A stretch of 39,032 bases of DNA, from the NCBI GenBank assembly GCA_003576915.1, contig QEVF01000032.1, forward strand, positions 1-39,032. Reading direction: 5' to 3'. The notes under the pieces are model-generated. The model ran no database searches. It was given only the letters and a program-made list of their open reading frames with translations, and was not told the origin of the DNA. A program made the translations under genes and the position numbers. Shown here piece after piece: positions 18,651 to 27,722 of the stretch (within the stretch, counting starts at the first letter, position 1; every line of letters begins with the position of its first letter). The stretch comes from Planctomycetota bacterium. GTDB lineage: Bacteria > Planctomycetota > UBA8742 > UBA2392.

Positions 18651-19709
18651 ATGGCTGATTCGCCCGCTGCCGCCAAACCCAAGCTCACGTCGCTTTCGCA
18701 CGGCGCCGGTTGAGGCTGCAAGCTCTCCGCCTCCGACCTCGTGCAGGTCCTCAACAAGCTTCCCAAAGTCACCGACAAGAACGTTCTCGTCGGCACCGAT
18801 GGCATTGACGACGCCGCCGTCTACAGGGTCAATGACACCCAGGCCATCGTGCAGACGCTGGACTTCTTCACGCCCATCGTCGATGACCCCACGCTCTTCG
18901 GCGAGATCAGCGCGGCCAACTCCATTTCCGACATCTACGCCATGGGCGCCAGGCCCCTGTTCGCCCTCAACATCGTGGCCTACCCCATGGCCACTCTGGG
19001 GCCCGAGATCCTGGCCCAGATCCTCCAGGGCGGCAGCAAGAAGGCCGCCGAGGCCGGCATTTTCGTCGTGGGCGGCCACTCCATTGACGACGCCGAGCCC
19101 AAGTACGGCATGAGCGTGACCGGCATCGTTCACCCCGACAAAATCATGGCCAACTCCGGCGCCAAGCCCGGCGACGTTCTCATTCTGACCAAGCCGCTGG
19201 GCGTGGGCATTTTGACCACCAGCGTCAAGCGCGGCTTGCGCAGCGAAGCGCAGATCGAGGCCGCCATTCACTCCATGGCCTCGCTCAACAGGCCGGGCGC
19301 GGAGGCGATTGAAGAAGTGGGCGCGAATTCCGCGACCGACATCACCGGCTTTGGCCTGATCGGCCACCTGTGCGGCATGGCGGCTTCCAGCAAAGTGGGC
19401 ATTGAGCTGAAGTTCGGCGCGCTGCCCGTCCTGCCTGAGGTCATGGATTTCATCAAGCAGGGCGTGGTTCCCGGCGGAACGAAGAAGAACCACAAGTTCT
19501 ATGCCCCCCGTGTGGACTATGCCCCGTCTGTGGGCGAGGCCGAGCAACTGCTGTGTTGCGACGCCCAGACCTCGGGCGGCATGGTGATCTCCACCCCGGC
19601 CGCCAGAGCCGACGCCATGGTGGCCGCCCTGAAGAAGCGCGGCGCCCTCGTTCAGGCGGTGATCGGCCAGGTGGTGGGGGAGCACCCGGGCCGCATTGTC
19701 GTGAAGTAG
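18651..19709 (+). CDS. selD: Selenide, water dikinase (SelD), a selenocysteine protein
   Basis: Makes selenophosphate from selenide and ATP for Sec-tRNA and selenouridine synthesis. The frame from ATG 18651 (AGGAG five bases upstream) reads through an in-frame TGA at 18711-18713: SHGAG-U-GCKLSASDLVQV. The catalytic position is Cys or Sec in SelD proteins, so this UGA codes for Sec21; a start at 18741 would lose the active site. The rest is typical: TDGIDDAAVYRV, NSISDIYAMGARPLFALNIV, GGHSIDDAEPKYG, TDITGFGLIGHL and CDAQTSGGM. Total length is 352 residues. A bacterial SECIS-type hairpin follows the UGA and a terminator follows the stop. Because SelD is itself a selenoprotein, selA, selB and selC are expected elsewhere in the genome. 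Confidence 0.95.
18711..18749 (+). promoter_or_regulatory. Sec UGA codon and candidate bacterial SECIS hairpin
   Basis: UGA at 18711-18713 is followed by GACCT / AGGTC (18735-18739 with 18745-18749) closing the loop CGTGC. The UGA-to-loop distance is 26 nt and a G is the second loop base. Both fit the bacterial SECIS consensus as I recall it (short stem, early G in the apical loop, roughly 16-37 nt spacing). Confidence 0.7.
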
Positions 19710-19727
19710 CTCACGTGGCGTGTCGCC

Positions 19728-19750
19728 GGGGCCGGGCGGGCCCCTTGTTT
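19728..19750 (+). terminator. Factor-independent terminator candidate after selD
   Basis: GGGGCC / GGCCCC with a 5-nt loop, followed directly by TTGTTT, 19 bases after the selD stop. It separates selD from pilT. Confidence 0.5.
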
Positions 19751-19851
19751 GAGTCCTGGGTGCAACTTACCCTGCTGTGCCCTCGTTTATCCTGTTGCCG
19801 CGGCATGACTTCCGCGGTCGTTTCGTTGACGCATCCTGGGAGAGGTCGGCT

Positions 19852-21063
19852 ATGGCTGTGACGATGACTCAACTGCTCGAATTCCTGGTCGCGCAAGGGG
19901 CTTCGGACCTGCATCTCTCGGTAGGCCGCAAGCCGACCATCCGCAAGTCGGGCCACCTCAAGGATGTCAACGCTCCTGAACTGACGCCGGCGGATACCAT
20001 TCGACTGGTGAAGGAAATCTGCCCTGAGAAGAACCTGAAGGAGCTGCAGGAGGTTGGCGGCACGGACTGGGGCTATGCCTTTGGCGACAAGGCCCGTTTT
20101 CGCTGCTCGGCGTTCAAACAGAAAAGCGTCGTGGGCATGGTGCTGCGCCAGATTCCCAACCGCCTGCTGACGTTCGAGCAGATTGGCCTGCCCGAGACCA
20201 TCAAGAGCGTGCTGGACCGTCCGCGCGGCCTCATTCTGGTGACGGGGCCAACCGGCTCTGGCAAGACCACGACGCTGGCCACGATGATTGACTACATCAA
20301 CCAGAATGAGGACTGCCACATCATCACGATCGAGGACCCGATCGAGTATTACCACGAACACAAGAAGTCGATCCTCACCCAGCGCGAGCTGGGCAACGAC
20401 GTGCCCAGCTTCGCTGAAGGCCTGCGCCGCGCCCTGCGCCAGGACCCTGACGTGATCCTCGTGGGCGAAATGCGCGACCTTGAAACCATCGGCGCGGCCA
20501 TTACCGCCGCCGAAACGGGCCACCTGGTGTTCGGCACCCTGCATACGACGGGGGCCACGCGCACGGTGGACCGCATCATTGACGCCTTCCCCACCAACCA
20601 GCAGGAGCAGGTGCGCGCCCAGCTTGCGGTGTCCATCATCGCGATCATCAGCCAGGTGCTGATGCCCAAGGTGGGGGGCGGCGTGGTGGCGGGCTTCGAG
20701 ATCATGGTGTCGAATTCGGCCGTGGAAAACCTGATTCGCGAAGCCAAGACCTACCAGCTCGCCAGCGTGATCCAGACAGGCAAGAACCAGGGCATGTTCC
20801 TGCTCGACGACTATCTGATGGATATCTACATGGCCCAGAAGATCACCCGCATCGAGCTGATGCAGTTCTGCGCCAACCCCAAAGACATGCGCGAAAAGGT
20901 TGATCAGCTCAAGCGCAGCAAGGGCGGGCGCCTGTGGGACGAAGAACTGGTGCGTGAAAAGCTGGCCGCCGTGGAGGCCCTCAACGCGCCGCCCGCCGCC
21001 GCCATTGCCGCGCAGCAGACGGCACGGCCCGGCCAGACCTCGGTGCGGAAGCCGGGAACCTAG
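19852..21063 (+). CDS. pilT: Type IV pilus retraction ATPase PilT
   Basis: Hexameric cytoplasmic ATPase that powers pilus retraction and twitching. The start ATG 19852 has GGGAGAGG at good spacing; the open frame extends upstream to 19777, but those residues look non-native. The N-terminal PAS-like domain begins LLEFLVAQGASDLHLSVGRK. Walker A is GPTGSGKT (132-139), the Asp box is TIEDPIEYYH, Walker B is VILVGEMRD (201-209), and the His box is TLHTTGATRTVDRIID. SNSAVENLIREAKTYQL corresponds to the AIRNLIRE retraction motif, separating PilT from PilB. At 403 residues it is longer than typical PilT (about 345) through a charged, Ala-rich C-terminal extension. It lies upstream of pilB on the same strand, 209 bp away. 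Confidence 0.93.
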   Translation: MAVTMTQLLEFLVAQGASDLHLSVGRKPTIRKSGHLKDVNAPELTPADTIRLVKEICPEKNLKELQEVGGTDWGYAFGDKARFRCSAFKQKSVVGMVLRQIPNRLLTFEQIGLPETIKSVLDRPRGLILVTGPTGSGKTTTLATMIDYINQNEDCHIITIEDPIEYYHEHKKSILTQRELGNDVPSFAEGLRRALRQDPDVILVGEMRDLETIGAAITAAETGHLVFGTLHTTGATRTVDRIIDAFPTNQQEQVRAQLAVSIIAIISQVLMPKVGGGVVAGFEIMVSNSAVENLIREAKTYQLASVIQTGKNQGMFLLDDYLMDIYMAQKITRIELMQFCANPKDMREKVDQLKRSKGGRLWDEELVREKLAAVEALNAPPAAAIAAQQTARPGQTSVRKPGT

Positions 21064-21272
21064 GCTTGGGGCCTCGGCGCCGGTCATGCAGAGCGGCGCG
21101 GCAGGTGACGTTCCTGGATTGAGTCACTGCTGCCGCGCTCAAGGGGGTTGCCCTTCAGGGCCGTTTCAATCCGGAATCTGCAATCTAGAATCGTCAGATG
21201 CGTAGGAATGGCTTGGCGCAGGCAACGGGAGCCGCGCCTGGCTTGCAGCAACATCCCCAATTGAGGTCCACC

Positions 21273-23000
21273 ATGGCCATGATGGGCAAACGCCGCAAGC
21301 TGCTCGGTCAGATTCTCAAAGAGATTGAACTGGTCACCGAGGGTGACATCCAGGAGGCCCTGGCCAAGCAGAAGAAGACCGGCGGCCTGATCGGCAAGAT
21401 TCTGATTGATGCCGGTGTCTGCAGCGAGGGTGACATCACCATGGCCCTGGCCGCGCAGAACGACATGAGTTTCGTCGATCTCGGCGGCGTCGAGATTCCC
21501 ATCGAGCTCCTCGACCTTCTGACCGAGGCCCAGGCCCAGACCTATCGCGTGGTGCCGCTGGAATTCGACGCGGCCAAGAAGACGCTGGTCGTGGCCATGG
21601 ACGATCCCACCAAGATTGTGGTCTTTGACGAACTGTCCTTTGCCCTGCAGGGGCGGGTGCCGGGCATCCGCATCCAGGGGGCCCTGGCCAGCAAGGAAGA
21701 CATCGATGCCGCGCTGGACAAGTATTACGGCGGCGGCGGCCTGGGCAAAGGCCTGGGCGATGAAGAACTGGCGCAGTTTGAAGAAGGCGTGACGGGCAAG
21801 GAAGCGATGTCCGTGGACAACGCCGATCCCGATGCCCCGGCGGTGGTCAAGTTGCTGAACTTCCTGCTGGCCACGGCGATCCGCGACCGCAGTTCGGACA
21901 TTCATCTCGAGCCTTTCGAGGACGAGTTCCGCGTGCGCTATCGCGTGGACGGCGCGCTGCTGCAGATGGAGAACCCGCCGCGTGAGCTTTCCAGCCCGCT
22001 GATTTCGCGCATCAAGGTCATCTCGAAGCTGGACATCGCGGAAACGCGCATGCCGCAGGACGGCCGTATCGAGCTGACCATCGAGGGCCGCAACGTTGAC
22101 CTGCGTGTATCCACCCTGCCCACGATGTTCGGTGAAAGCTGCGTGATGCGTATTCTCGACCGCAGCAACGTCAGCCTGAGTCTGGACAACCTGGGTCTGC
22201 GCCAGAACGACAACGAGATGATCAAGGCGCTGATCGCCAAGCCCAACGGCGTCGTGCTGGTCACGGGCCCGACCGGCTCAGGCAAGACCACCACGCTCTA
22301 CTGCTGCCTCAACCACATGAACACGCCGGACATGAAGATCATCACGACGGAAGACCCCGTCGAGTATGACCTTCCCGGCGTGATGCAGTGCCAGGTGAAC
22401 TCGGAAGTAGGACTGACCTACGCCAAGGCCCTGCGCAGTATTCTGCGCCAGGACCCGGACATGATCCTGGTGGGCGAGATCCGCGACAAGGAAACGGCCA
22501 GCATCGCCGTGGAAGCCGCCCTGACCGGCCACCTCGTGCTTTCGACGCTGCACACCAACGACGCCGCCAGCGCGATCACGCGCATGGTGGATATCGGCGT
22601 CGAGCACTTCCTGATTGCGGCCACGCTTGAAGCCATCATCGCCCAGCGTCTGGTCCGCAAGATCTGCTCGAGCTGCAAGGAGTTCTACGCGCCCGAAGAG
22701 GAGCATCTCTATGAACTGGGCCTGCGCGCGCAGGACGTCGCCGGCAAGAAGTTCGCCTACGGCAAGGGCTGCTCGCGCTGCAACGGCACCGGCTACAAGG
22801 GGCGCATGGGCCTGTACGAAATCCTGCGCTGCACGGACACCATCAAGCAGATGATCATGGATCAGGCCGGCGTGGCGCAGATCCGCGAGGCCGGGCGGCG
22901 CGGCGGCATGCGCACGCTGCGCGAGAGCGGCCTGCTGGGCATCTATGACTGTTCGACGAGCATCGAGGAAGTGCTGCGCGAAACGATGATCATGGAGTAG
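21273..23000 (+). CDS. pilB: Type IV pilus assembly ATPase PilB (GspE family)
   Basis: ATPase for pilin polymerisation, or for type II secretion in related systems. The start ATG 21273 has GAGGT six bases upstream; the longer frame from 21198 is not supported. The N-terminal MshEN/GSPII_E_N-like domain (about 8-150) contains LGQILKEIELVTEGDIQEAL and LVVAMDDPTKIVVFDELSF. Walker A is GPTGSGKT (332-339), followed by TEDPVEYDLPG, Walker B MILVGEIRD and STLHTNDAASAITRM. A four-Cys zinc site reads CSSC and CSRC around residues 465-505, typical of PilB/GspE and absent from PilT. 575 residues. The adjacent pilT argues for PilB rather than GspE. No pilC follows. Confidence 0.92.
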   Translation: MAMMGKRRKLLGQILKEIELVTEGDIQEALAKQKKTGGLIGKILIDAGVCSEGDITMALAAQNDMSFVDLGGVEIPIELLDLLTEAQAQTYRVVPLEFDAAKKTLVVAMDDPTKIVVFDELSFALQGRVPGIRIQGALASKEDIDAALDKYYGGGGLGKGLGDEELAQFEEGVTGKEAMSVDNADPDAPAVVKLLNFLLATAIRDRSSDIHLEPFEDEFRVRYRVDGALLQMENPPRELSSPLISRIKVISKLDIAETRMPQDGRIELTIEGRNVDLRVSTLPTMFGESCVMRILDRSNVSLSLDNLGLRQNDNEMIKALIAKPNGVVLVTGPTGSGKTTTLYCCLNHMNTPDMKIITTEDPVEYDLPGVMQCQVNSEVGLTYAKALRSILRQDPDMILVGEIRDKETASIAVEAALTGHLVLSTLHTNDAASAITRMVDIGVEHFLIAATLEAIIAQRLVRKICSSCKEFYAPEEEHLYELGLRAQDVAGKKFAYGKGCSRCNGTGYKGRMGLYEILRCTDTIKQMIMDQAGVAQIREAGRRGGMRTLRESGLLGIYDCSTSIEEVLRETMIME

Positions 23001-23058
23001 CGCCGGCGCGGCACGTCAGGGTTGTCTGTCTTGCGTTGCGAAATGGGTCAGGGCCGTC

Positions 23059-24255
23059 ATGTCTGAGATGCAGCCAAACACGAGCACCCCTGCCGGCCAG
23101 GCCAAAGGCCGCGGCCCCCTCGTGCTTGGCTTGACGGGCGGGGTGCTCGCGGCCCTGACGCTTGCGGGCGCCGCCTTCACCTATTTCTGGCCCCAGGACC
23201 TGTGGTCCGAAATCTGGTTTGCCATGGCCATTTCCGGCCTGGTCGGCTTTGGCACCAACTGGATCGCCATCAAGATGCTGTTTCACCCGCGCGTGCGCCT
23301 GTTCGGCGTTCAGGGCGTGGTTCCTTCCCGCCGCGCCGACCTCGCCCGCGCCGTGGCCGCCACCATTGAAGAGCACCTGATCTCTGCCGACCGCATGCAC
23401 CGTCTGCTCGTGGACACCGGCGCCGTCAACGCCACGCTGGACAGCCTGACGGTCAAGCTGCCTCGCCTGCTCGAGGACCCGGCGGCGCGGCACCTCGCCC
23501 ACAACGAGGTCCGCCGCATGATCGGCGATGCCGTGAACACCGTGGCGGCTGAAGCCCGCGCCAAACTCAAAAAGAAAATGCGCTCCACGGGCCTGGCCGC
23601 GGCCAGCGGCGCGGCCGCCACGGCCGCCTTTGGCCCTCTGGCCGGGCTGCTGGCCGTGGGAGCCGCCAAGAGCGGCGTCATGGACCCTGTCGTGGACAAA
23701 GTGCTCAATGACATGGTGGACGAATTGCAGAGTTCCGGCGCGCTGGACCAAGCGGCCGGCGACGTGGTGGCTGCCATTCCCGGCGCGGCTTCGGGCCTGC
23801 TGCGCAACCAGGAGATCCGTCAGCGCCTGACGCTGCTGGTCTCCGACGCCAGCGAAGACCTGCTCAAGGCCGTGGATGTGCGCGGGCTGATCGAGGCGGA
23901 ACTGCTGGCCCATGACGACGCGGAGCTGGAAGCCCTCATTGACCGCGTGGCGAGCAACGAGCTCGTATTCATCCAGGTGATTGGCGGAGGGCTTGGAATG
24001 GCGGCGGGTCTGGCGCTTGTCTGGCCCTGGCTGCTGGCCCCCTTTGCCCTCGCTTTTGGGGCGGCCTGGGCCCTGGGCCGCCGCGCCGAAAAGCTGCACG
24101 CCCGAGCCCGGAGCGCCGGCAGCGTGCGCGCCAGCATTGACAAGGCCCAGGCAGCCCCGGCACCGGCCGAGCCCGAGCGCCTGACGGAAGTCTTCAGCGT
24201 TGAAGCCGCGCGCGTAGATGTGGTCGTCGAGCCTGTTGCAGTGCCTGCCAAGTGA
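23059..24255 (+). CDS. DUF445 family membrane protein
   Basis: Biochemical role unknown; the family is widespread, and its members have membrane segments at both ends. 398 residues. A first hydrophobic segment (LVLGLTGGVLAALTLAGAAF) and a second (WFAMAISGLVGFGTNWIAIK) lead into MLFHPRVRLFGVQGVVPSRR. GxGTNWIAIKMLFHP with the following PxR is the family signature. The long middle is helical and charged, with an Ala-rich hydrophobic patch. A C-terminal pair of helices (GGGLGMAAGLALVWPWLLAP) is followed by a basic, Pro/Ala-rich tail. It starts 58 bp after pilB on the same strand and ends 8 bp from the convergent queD. A link to pili is only positional. Confidence 0.85.
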   Translation: MSEMQPNTSTPAGQAKGRGPLVLGLTGGVLAALTLAGAAFTYFWPQDLWSEIWFAMAISGLVGFGTNWIAIKMLFHPRVRLFGVQGVVPSRRADLARAVAATIEEHLISADRMHRLLVDTGAVNATLDSLTVKLPRLLEDPAARHLAHNEVRRMIGDAVNTVAAEARAKLKKKMRSTGLAAASGAAATAAFGPLAGLLAVGAAKSGVMDPVVDKVLNDMVDELQSSGALDQAAGDVVAAIPGAASGLLRNQEIRQRLTLLVSDASEDLLKAVDVRGLIEAELLAHDDAELEALIDRVASNELVFIQVIGGGLGMAAGLALVWPWLLAPFALAFGAAWALGRRAEKLHARARSAGSVRASIDKAQAAPAPAEPERLTEVFSVEAARVDVVVEPVAVPAK

Positions 24256-24263
24256 TCTGACTG

Positions 24264-24626
24264 CTACGGAAAGGGGCAGAGTTCCGCCCGCGCCGTGCAG
24301 GTCTCGTGCACGATGACCTTGTACAGTTGCGGCAGGTGCGGCTTGACGCGGTTCCAAAGCCAGAGCGCGATCTTCTCGCTTGTCGGGTTATCAAGCCCCG
24401 GAACTTTATTCAGATAGCGGTGGTCCAGCTCGTTGTCGATGATCGGCTTCACGATCTTCGAAATGTCGTCGAAGTCGATGACCCAACCAAGCTGCGGGTG
24501 CAGCTCGCCGCGGCACACAATCTCAATCCGGAACGAATGACCGTGCAGCCGCTTGCACTTGTGGTCTTCCGGCAGGTTGGGCAGGCGGTGGGCTGATTCA
24601 AACGTAAATGTCTTGACGATGTCCAT
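24264..24626 (-). CDS. queD: 6-carboxy-5,6,7,8-tetrahydropterin synthase (QueD)
   Basis: Second step of the queuosine/7-deazaguanine pathway: 7,8-dihydroneopterin triphosphate to 6-carboxytetrahydropterin. 120 residues from ATG 24624-24626, which puts the family-standard DIVKTFTFESAHRL at the N-terminus; a longer frame to 24755 is open but lacks family features. Zinc ligands are His13 (SAHRL) and His28/His30 (LHGHSF). Cys24 (DHKCKRL) is the catalytic Cys typical of QueD rather than of eukaryote-type PTPS. WVIDFDDISK, DNELDHRYLN, NPTSEKIALWLW and the C-terminal Glu in VIVHET complete the set. Neighbours are unrelated, so it is probably an isolated que gene with QueC and QueE elsewhere. Confidence 0.93.
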   Translation of the reverse strand: MDIVKTFTFESAHRLPNLPEDHKCKRLHGHSFRIEIVCRGELHPQLGWVIDFDDISKIVKPIIDNELDHRYLNKVPGLDNPTSEKIALWLWNRVKPHLPQLYKVIVHETCTARAELCPFP

Positions 24627-24700
24627 GCCGCGCAGGATAGCACTGCAACGCCGGATGTGTGAATCAGCCCCGGCATGGCACAGCGTCAGCGAAGTGCCGT

Positions 24701-25798
24701 TCAGGGGGCCCGGCGGCCCAGCAGGTCTGCGCGAATCTCGTTCACGCTGCGGCACCCGCAGAGGGCCAGGGCGCGGTCAAACTCTTCGCGCAGGATCTCA
24801 AACACCCGCGCGGCCCCGGCCTCGCCGGCCCGGGCCAGGCCCCAGAGAAACGGCCGGCCCACGAGTACCGCTTGCGCGCCCAGGGCCATGGCCTTGACGA
24901 TATCGGTGCCGCGCCGCACGCCGCCGTCCAGCAGCAGGGGAGTGTCCTTGACCGCCGCGGCCACGGCGCCCAAGGCATCGAGAGCGGCCGGCGCGGTGTC
25001 CAGTTGCCGTCCGCCGTGGTTGGAAACGATGATGCCCTCGACGCCGCGCCTGGCGGCGCGGCGGGCGTCATCGGGGCGCAGGATGCCCTTGAGCCAAAGC
25101 GGCAGGCCTGTCAGGCCGCGCAGCCACTTCAAGTCGTCCCAGCACAGGGAAGCGTCATGCCTCGAAGCAAAGAAGGCGGCCAGAGTGGCGTTCTGCCCGC
25201 GCGCCATGTAGGGAGCGAGGTTGGCCATGGTCATCCCTCCCGGCAGGGCGAAGTTGTTGCGCAGGTCGTTTGGGCGGCAACCCAGCACCGGAACGTCCAC
25301 GGTGAGCACGATGGCGCTGTAGCCGGCGGCCTCGGCGCGCCGGATCAGCGATGCCGTGACTTCGCGGTCCTTGTGAACATAGACCTGAAACCAGCGAAGT
25401 CCCCCGACGCCGGCGATTTCCTCGAGCGTGAAAGTGGAAAGCGTGGAGGCCACGTAGAGGCTGCCTGCCGCGGCTGCGGCCCGCGCCAGGGCCAGTTCAC
25501 CCTTGGGGTGCGCCAGGCGCTGATAGGCCATGGGAGCGACCAGCACCGGCAAGCCAAGTTCATGGCCCCCGACGTTGCACCGCAAGTCGCGCGTGGAAAC
25601 GTCCACCAGCACGCGGGGCAAGAGCTTGATGCGCTCAAAGGCCCGCGGGTTGTCCGCCAGAGTCAACTCGTCGTCGGCCCCGGCGCGGAAATAGTCGCGG
25701 GCGGGCCTGGGCAGGCGCGCCAGCGCCGCCTCGAATTCCCGGAGCGAGAGCATCCGCTTGAGTCCGCGCGGGGCGCGCTTGGTCAAGGGGCGCGCCAT
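24701..25798 (-). CDS. FMN-dependent alpha-hydroxyacid dehydrogenase/oxidase (lactate/glycolate oxidase family)
   Basis: TIM-barrel flavoenzyme that oxidises an L-2-hydroxy acid to the 2-oxo acid. 365 residues from ATG 25796-25798; an upstream extension to 25888 overlaps the previous gene and is not supported. Conserved elements in order are an N-terminal helix with YFRAGADDELTLADN (substrate-binding Tyr), LPVLVAPMAYQRLAHPKGEL, WFQVYVHKDREVT, TVDVPVLGCR, WLKGILRPDDA (catalytic Lys), VSNHGGRQLD (catalytic His and substrate Arg) and LLDGGVRRGTDIVKAMALGA (phosphate loop). The active-site set is complete. Whether it is lactate, glycolate or another acid, and whether O2 or a quinone is the acceptor, is not readable. 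It starts 2 bp after the AsmA-like gene stop, so the two are probably co-transcribed. Confidence 0.88.
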   Translation of the reverse strand: MARPLTKRAPRGLKRMLSLREFEAALARLPRPARDYFRAGADDELTLADNPRAFERIKLLPRVLVDVSTRDLRCNVGGHELGLPVLVAPMAYQRLAHPKGELALARAAAAAGSLYVASTLSTFTLEEIAGVGGLRWFQVYVHKDREVTASLIRRAEAAGYSAIVLTVDVPVLGCRPNDLRNNFALPGGMTMANLAPYMARGQNATLAAFFASRHDASLCWDDLKWLRGLTGLPLWLKGILRPDDARRAARRGVEGIIVSNHGGRQLDTAPAALDALGAVAAAVKDTPLLLDGGVRRGTDIVKAMALGAQAVLVGRPFLWGLARAGEAGAARVFEILREEFDRALALCGCRSVNEIRADLLGRRAP

Positions 25799-25800
25799 GG

Positions 25801-27645
25801 TCAGTCTCCGGCCCGGAAATCGAGGAAAATCTCGCCCAGCCCCGCCATTTCGAAGGGGTTGCCGCGCGTGGCGGCCACGACGCCGCACATGCGCGTGATG
25901 TCCGCGATGCGCTCGGCGCGGCGCGCGGCGCTGACGTCCGGGTGGTCGAGGCCCGCAATCAGCCGGCCAAGATCGTCGGGGCGCATGGTGACCTGCCTGA
26001 AGATGAGGCCCGGGGCAGACAGGCGGCCGGTGACCTCGATGTCCAGTGCAGTCTCCCGGGCCTTGCCCTTGAGACGGCCACGCAGCGAAGCTTCGCGCGG
26101 CGGGGCCAGGGGGCTGAACACGAGCTTGCCCCCGGCTTCGCCCTGGGCCTCACAGAAGTCGAAGCGGCCGTCGGAAAGGCCCAGCTCGCCCGCGAGGCGC
26201 ACGCTGACAAAGGGTTCGCCGCTCTTCTTGATCAGCGTGCCGGTCAGCTCGCCGGCCAGGCTTCCCGTCAAAGGCTTGCAGTCTACGGCCAGCTTCTCGA
26301 CCTTCATCTGGAGTGCCAGGCTGAAGGAGGGCAGCAGTTCGAGCAATGGAATCGAGTTGGGCTCCAGATCGCTGAGGGGCCGCCCCGTGCGCGTGAATTC
26401 GAGGGGCGCGAGCACGAGGCCTTCGCGCAGCGTGGCCTGCACGCCGCCGCGGAGCTCGGGCCAGATGCCGTTGACCGTGATGTCGAGCGCGCCCCGCGCC
26501 TTGAGGGCGGGGTCCGTCGCGAGGGGGCAGTCCGGCATGACGCCCCGGATGGCCACGAACTCGAAGTCGCTGCCCGAAATCACGTGCAGTTCGCCCGTGA
26601 TCTCGGCCTGGGGCACGGCAAAGCGCCTTGCGCGATCCAGCTTCATGGCCGTGGTATGAAAGTAGTCCAGGGCGGAAAGCGTCAACCTCGGGCGCAGGCG
26701 CAGGCGCGAGAAGTCGCCCGCGACATCGATGATGCCCTGGGCCTCGCCGCTGAACTGGGACCAGGTGGCATAGCGGTCCCAGATCGGGGCCAACTGGGCG
26801 CGATCAATCGTGATGCGCAGACCCTCCTCCGTGAACTGGGGGGTGAGGTCCCCGCGAATCATGCCGCGCCCCGCCTGTTCATGCAGGAAGTGAAGGTTGC
26901 AGTGGAGGCCAAAGCCGGCCGACTGGCGCGAAACCTCGACGCTGCCCAGCAGGACCAGCGGGTGGGACCGGCGATTGACGGTCAATTCCAGCCATTGGGG
27001 CTGGGCCTGCAGTCGGGTTTGCCCGCCGGCGCCCCTGGCCGAGACCTTGGGGGCGAAGGCCCTGGCGCTGAGCATGGGGCCCTCGACGGCCAGCGTCACG
27101 TCGCTGAGTTCGGCTTCGAAGGTGCGCCCCGGGTGCTGATCCAGTCGCTCGGACCAGCGCCGCAGGCCCTGCCCGTCCGGCGCCACCCGCAGGTTCATGC
27201 CCCGGGCCTTGACGCGCGGCGCGGCGGGCCAGAGCAGCCCCGGCAGGACGGAAACCTCGAGGGTATCCAGCGTCAGGGCCCCCCGCACGTCCGGAATCTC
27301 GCAGGCTACGCCGGAGAACTTGAGCTCGCCGGCCACGGCGGAGCCCTCAAAGCCCGCGTACTCCGGGCGCGCTCCCAGGGCGTCCTCGAGCTGATCCAGG
27401 GCGCGTTCGCGGGCCAGCGTGAGCAGCGGATTGTGACCCAGCGACGAGAGCGTCAGGCACATCAGCCCGCCCAGCAGGAATACCAGACCAAAGCCGCGGG
27501 CGCGGCGCAGGGCCACCAGCAGGGCGGGCACGAGCAGCACGTAGGCCCCGAGGGAAAACACCGACAAGGACGCCGCGGCGCCCAGAGCCGGGCCCCAGAG
27601 CCTGCGGCCTGCCGGCGTTTGAGAGCTGGTTGCGGTTGTTGTCAT
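25801..27645 (-). CDS. AsmA/TamB-like envelope protein
   Basis: About 614 residues from ATG 27643-27645; a TTG at 27672 is in frame but lacks support, and no strong Shine-Dalgarno is visible. Two hydrophobic N-terminal segments (about 18-42 and 48-68, including GLVFLLGGLMCLTLSSLG) anchor the chain. The rest is periplasm-type beta-rich sequence with repeating amphipathic strands such as LTLDTLEVSVLPGLLW, FEAELSDVTLAVEG, LRLRPRLTLSALDYF and LALQMKVEKLAVDC. That pattern resembles AsmA-like or DUF748-like lipid-transport repeat proteins, but no diagnostic motif was found, so this is a structural-class call. Divergent from lon with a 77-bp spacer, and two bases upstream of the hydroxyacid dehydrogenase gene. 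Confidence 0.6.
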   Translation of the reverse strand: MTTTATSSQTPAGRRLWGPALGAAASLSVFSLGAYVLLVPALLVALRRARGFGLVFLLGGLMCLTLSSLGHNPLLTLARERALDQLEDALGARPEYAGFEGSAVAGELKFSGVACEIPDVRGALTLDTLEVSVLPGLLWPAAPRVKARGMNLRVAPDGQGLRRWSERLDQHPGRTFEAELSDVTLAVEGPMLSARAFAPKVSARGAGGQTRLQAQPQWLELTVNRRSHPLVLLGSVEVSRQSAGFGLHCNLHFLHEQAGRGMIRGDLTPQFTEEGLRITIDRAQLAPIWDRYATWSQFSGEAQGIIDVAGDFSRLRLRPRLTLSALDYFHTTAMKLDRARRFAVPQAEITGELHVISGSDFEFVAIRGVMPDCPLATDPALKARGALDITVNGIWPELRGGVQATLREGLVLAPLEFTRTGRPLSDLEPNSIPLLELLPSFSLALQMKVEKLAVDCKPLTGSLAGELTGTLIKKSGEPFVSVRLAGELGLSDGRFDFCEAQGEAGGKLVFSPLAPPREASLRGRLKGKARETALDIEVTGRLSAPGLIFRQVTMRPDDLGRLIAGLDHPDVSAARRAERIADITRMCGVVAATRGNPFEMAGLGEIFLDFRAGD

Positions 27646-27722
27646 CCGGGGCGCCTGATAAGGTCGAGCCAAGCTTGCCGATGGAGGCCGTTGGGCGCAA
27701 GCATCACGAAAGGCAAGAAGTC

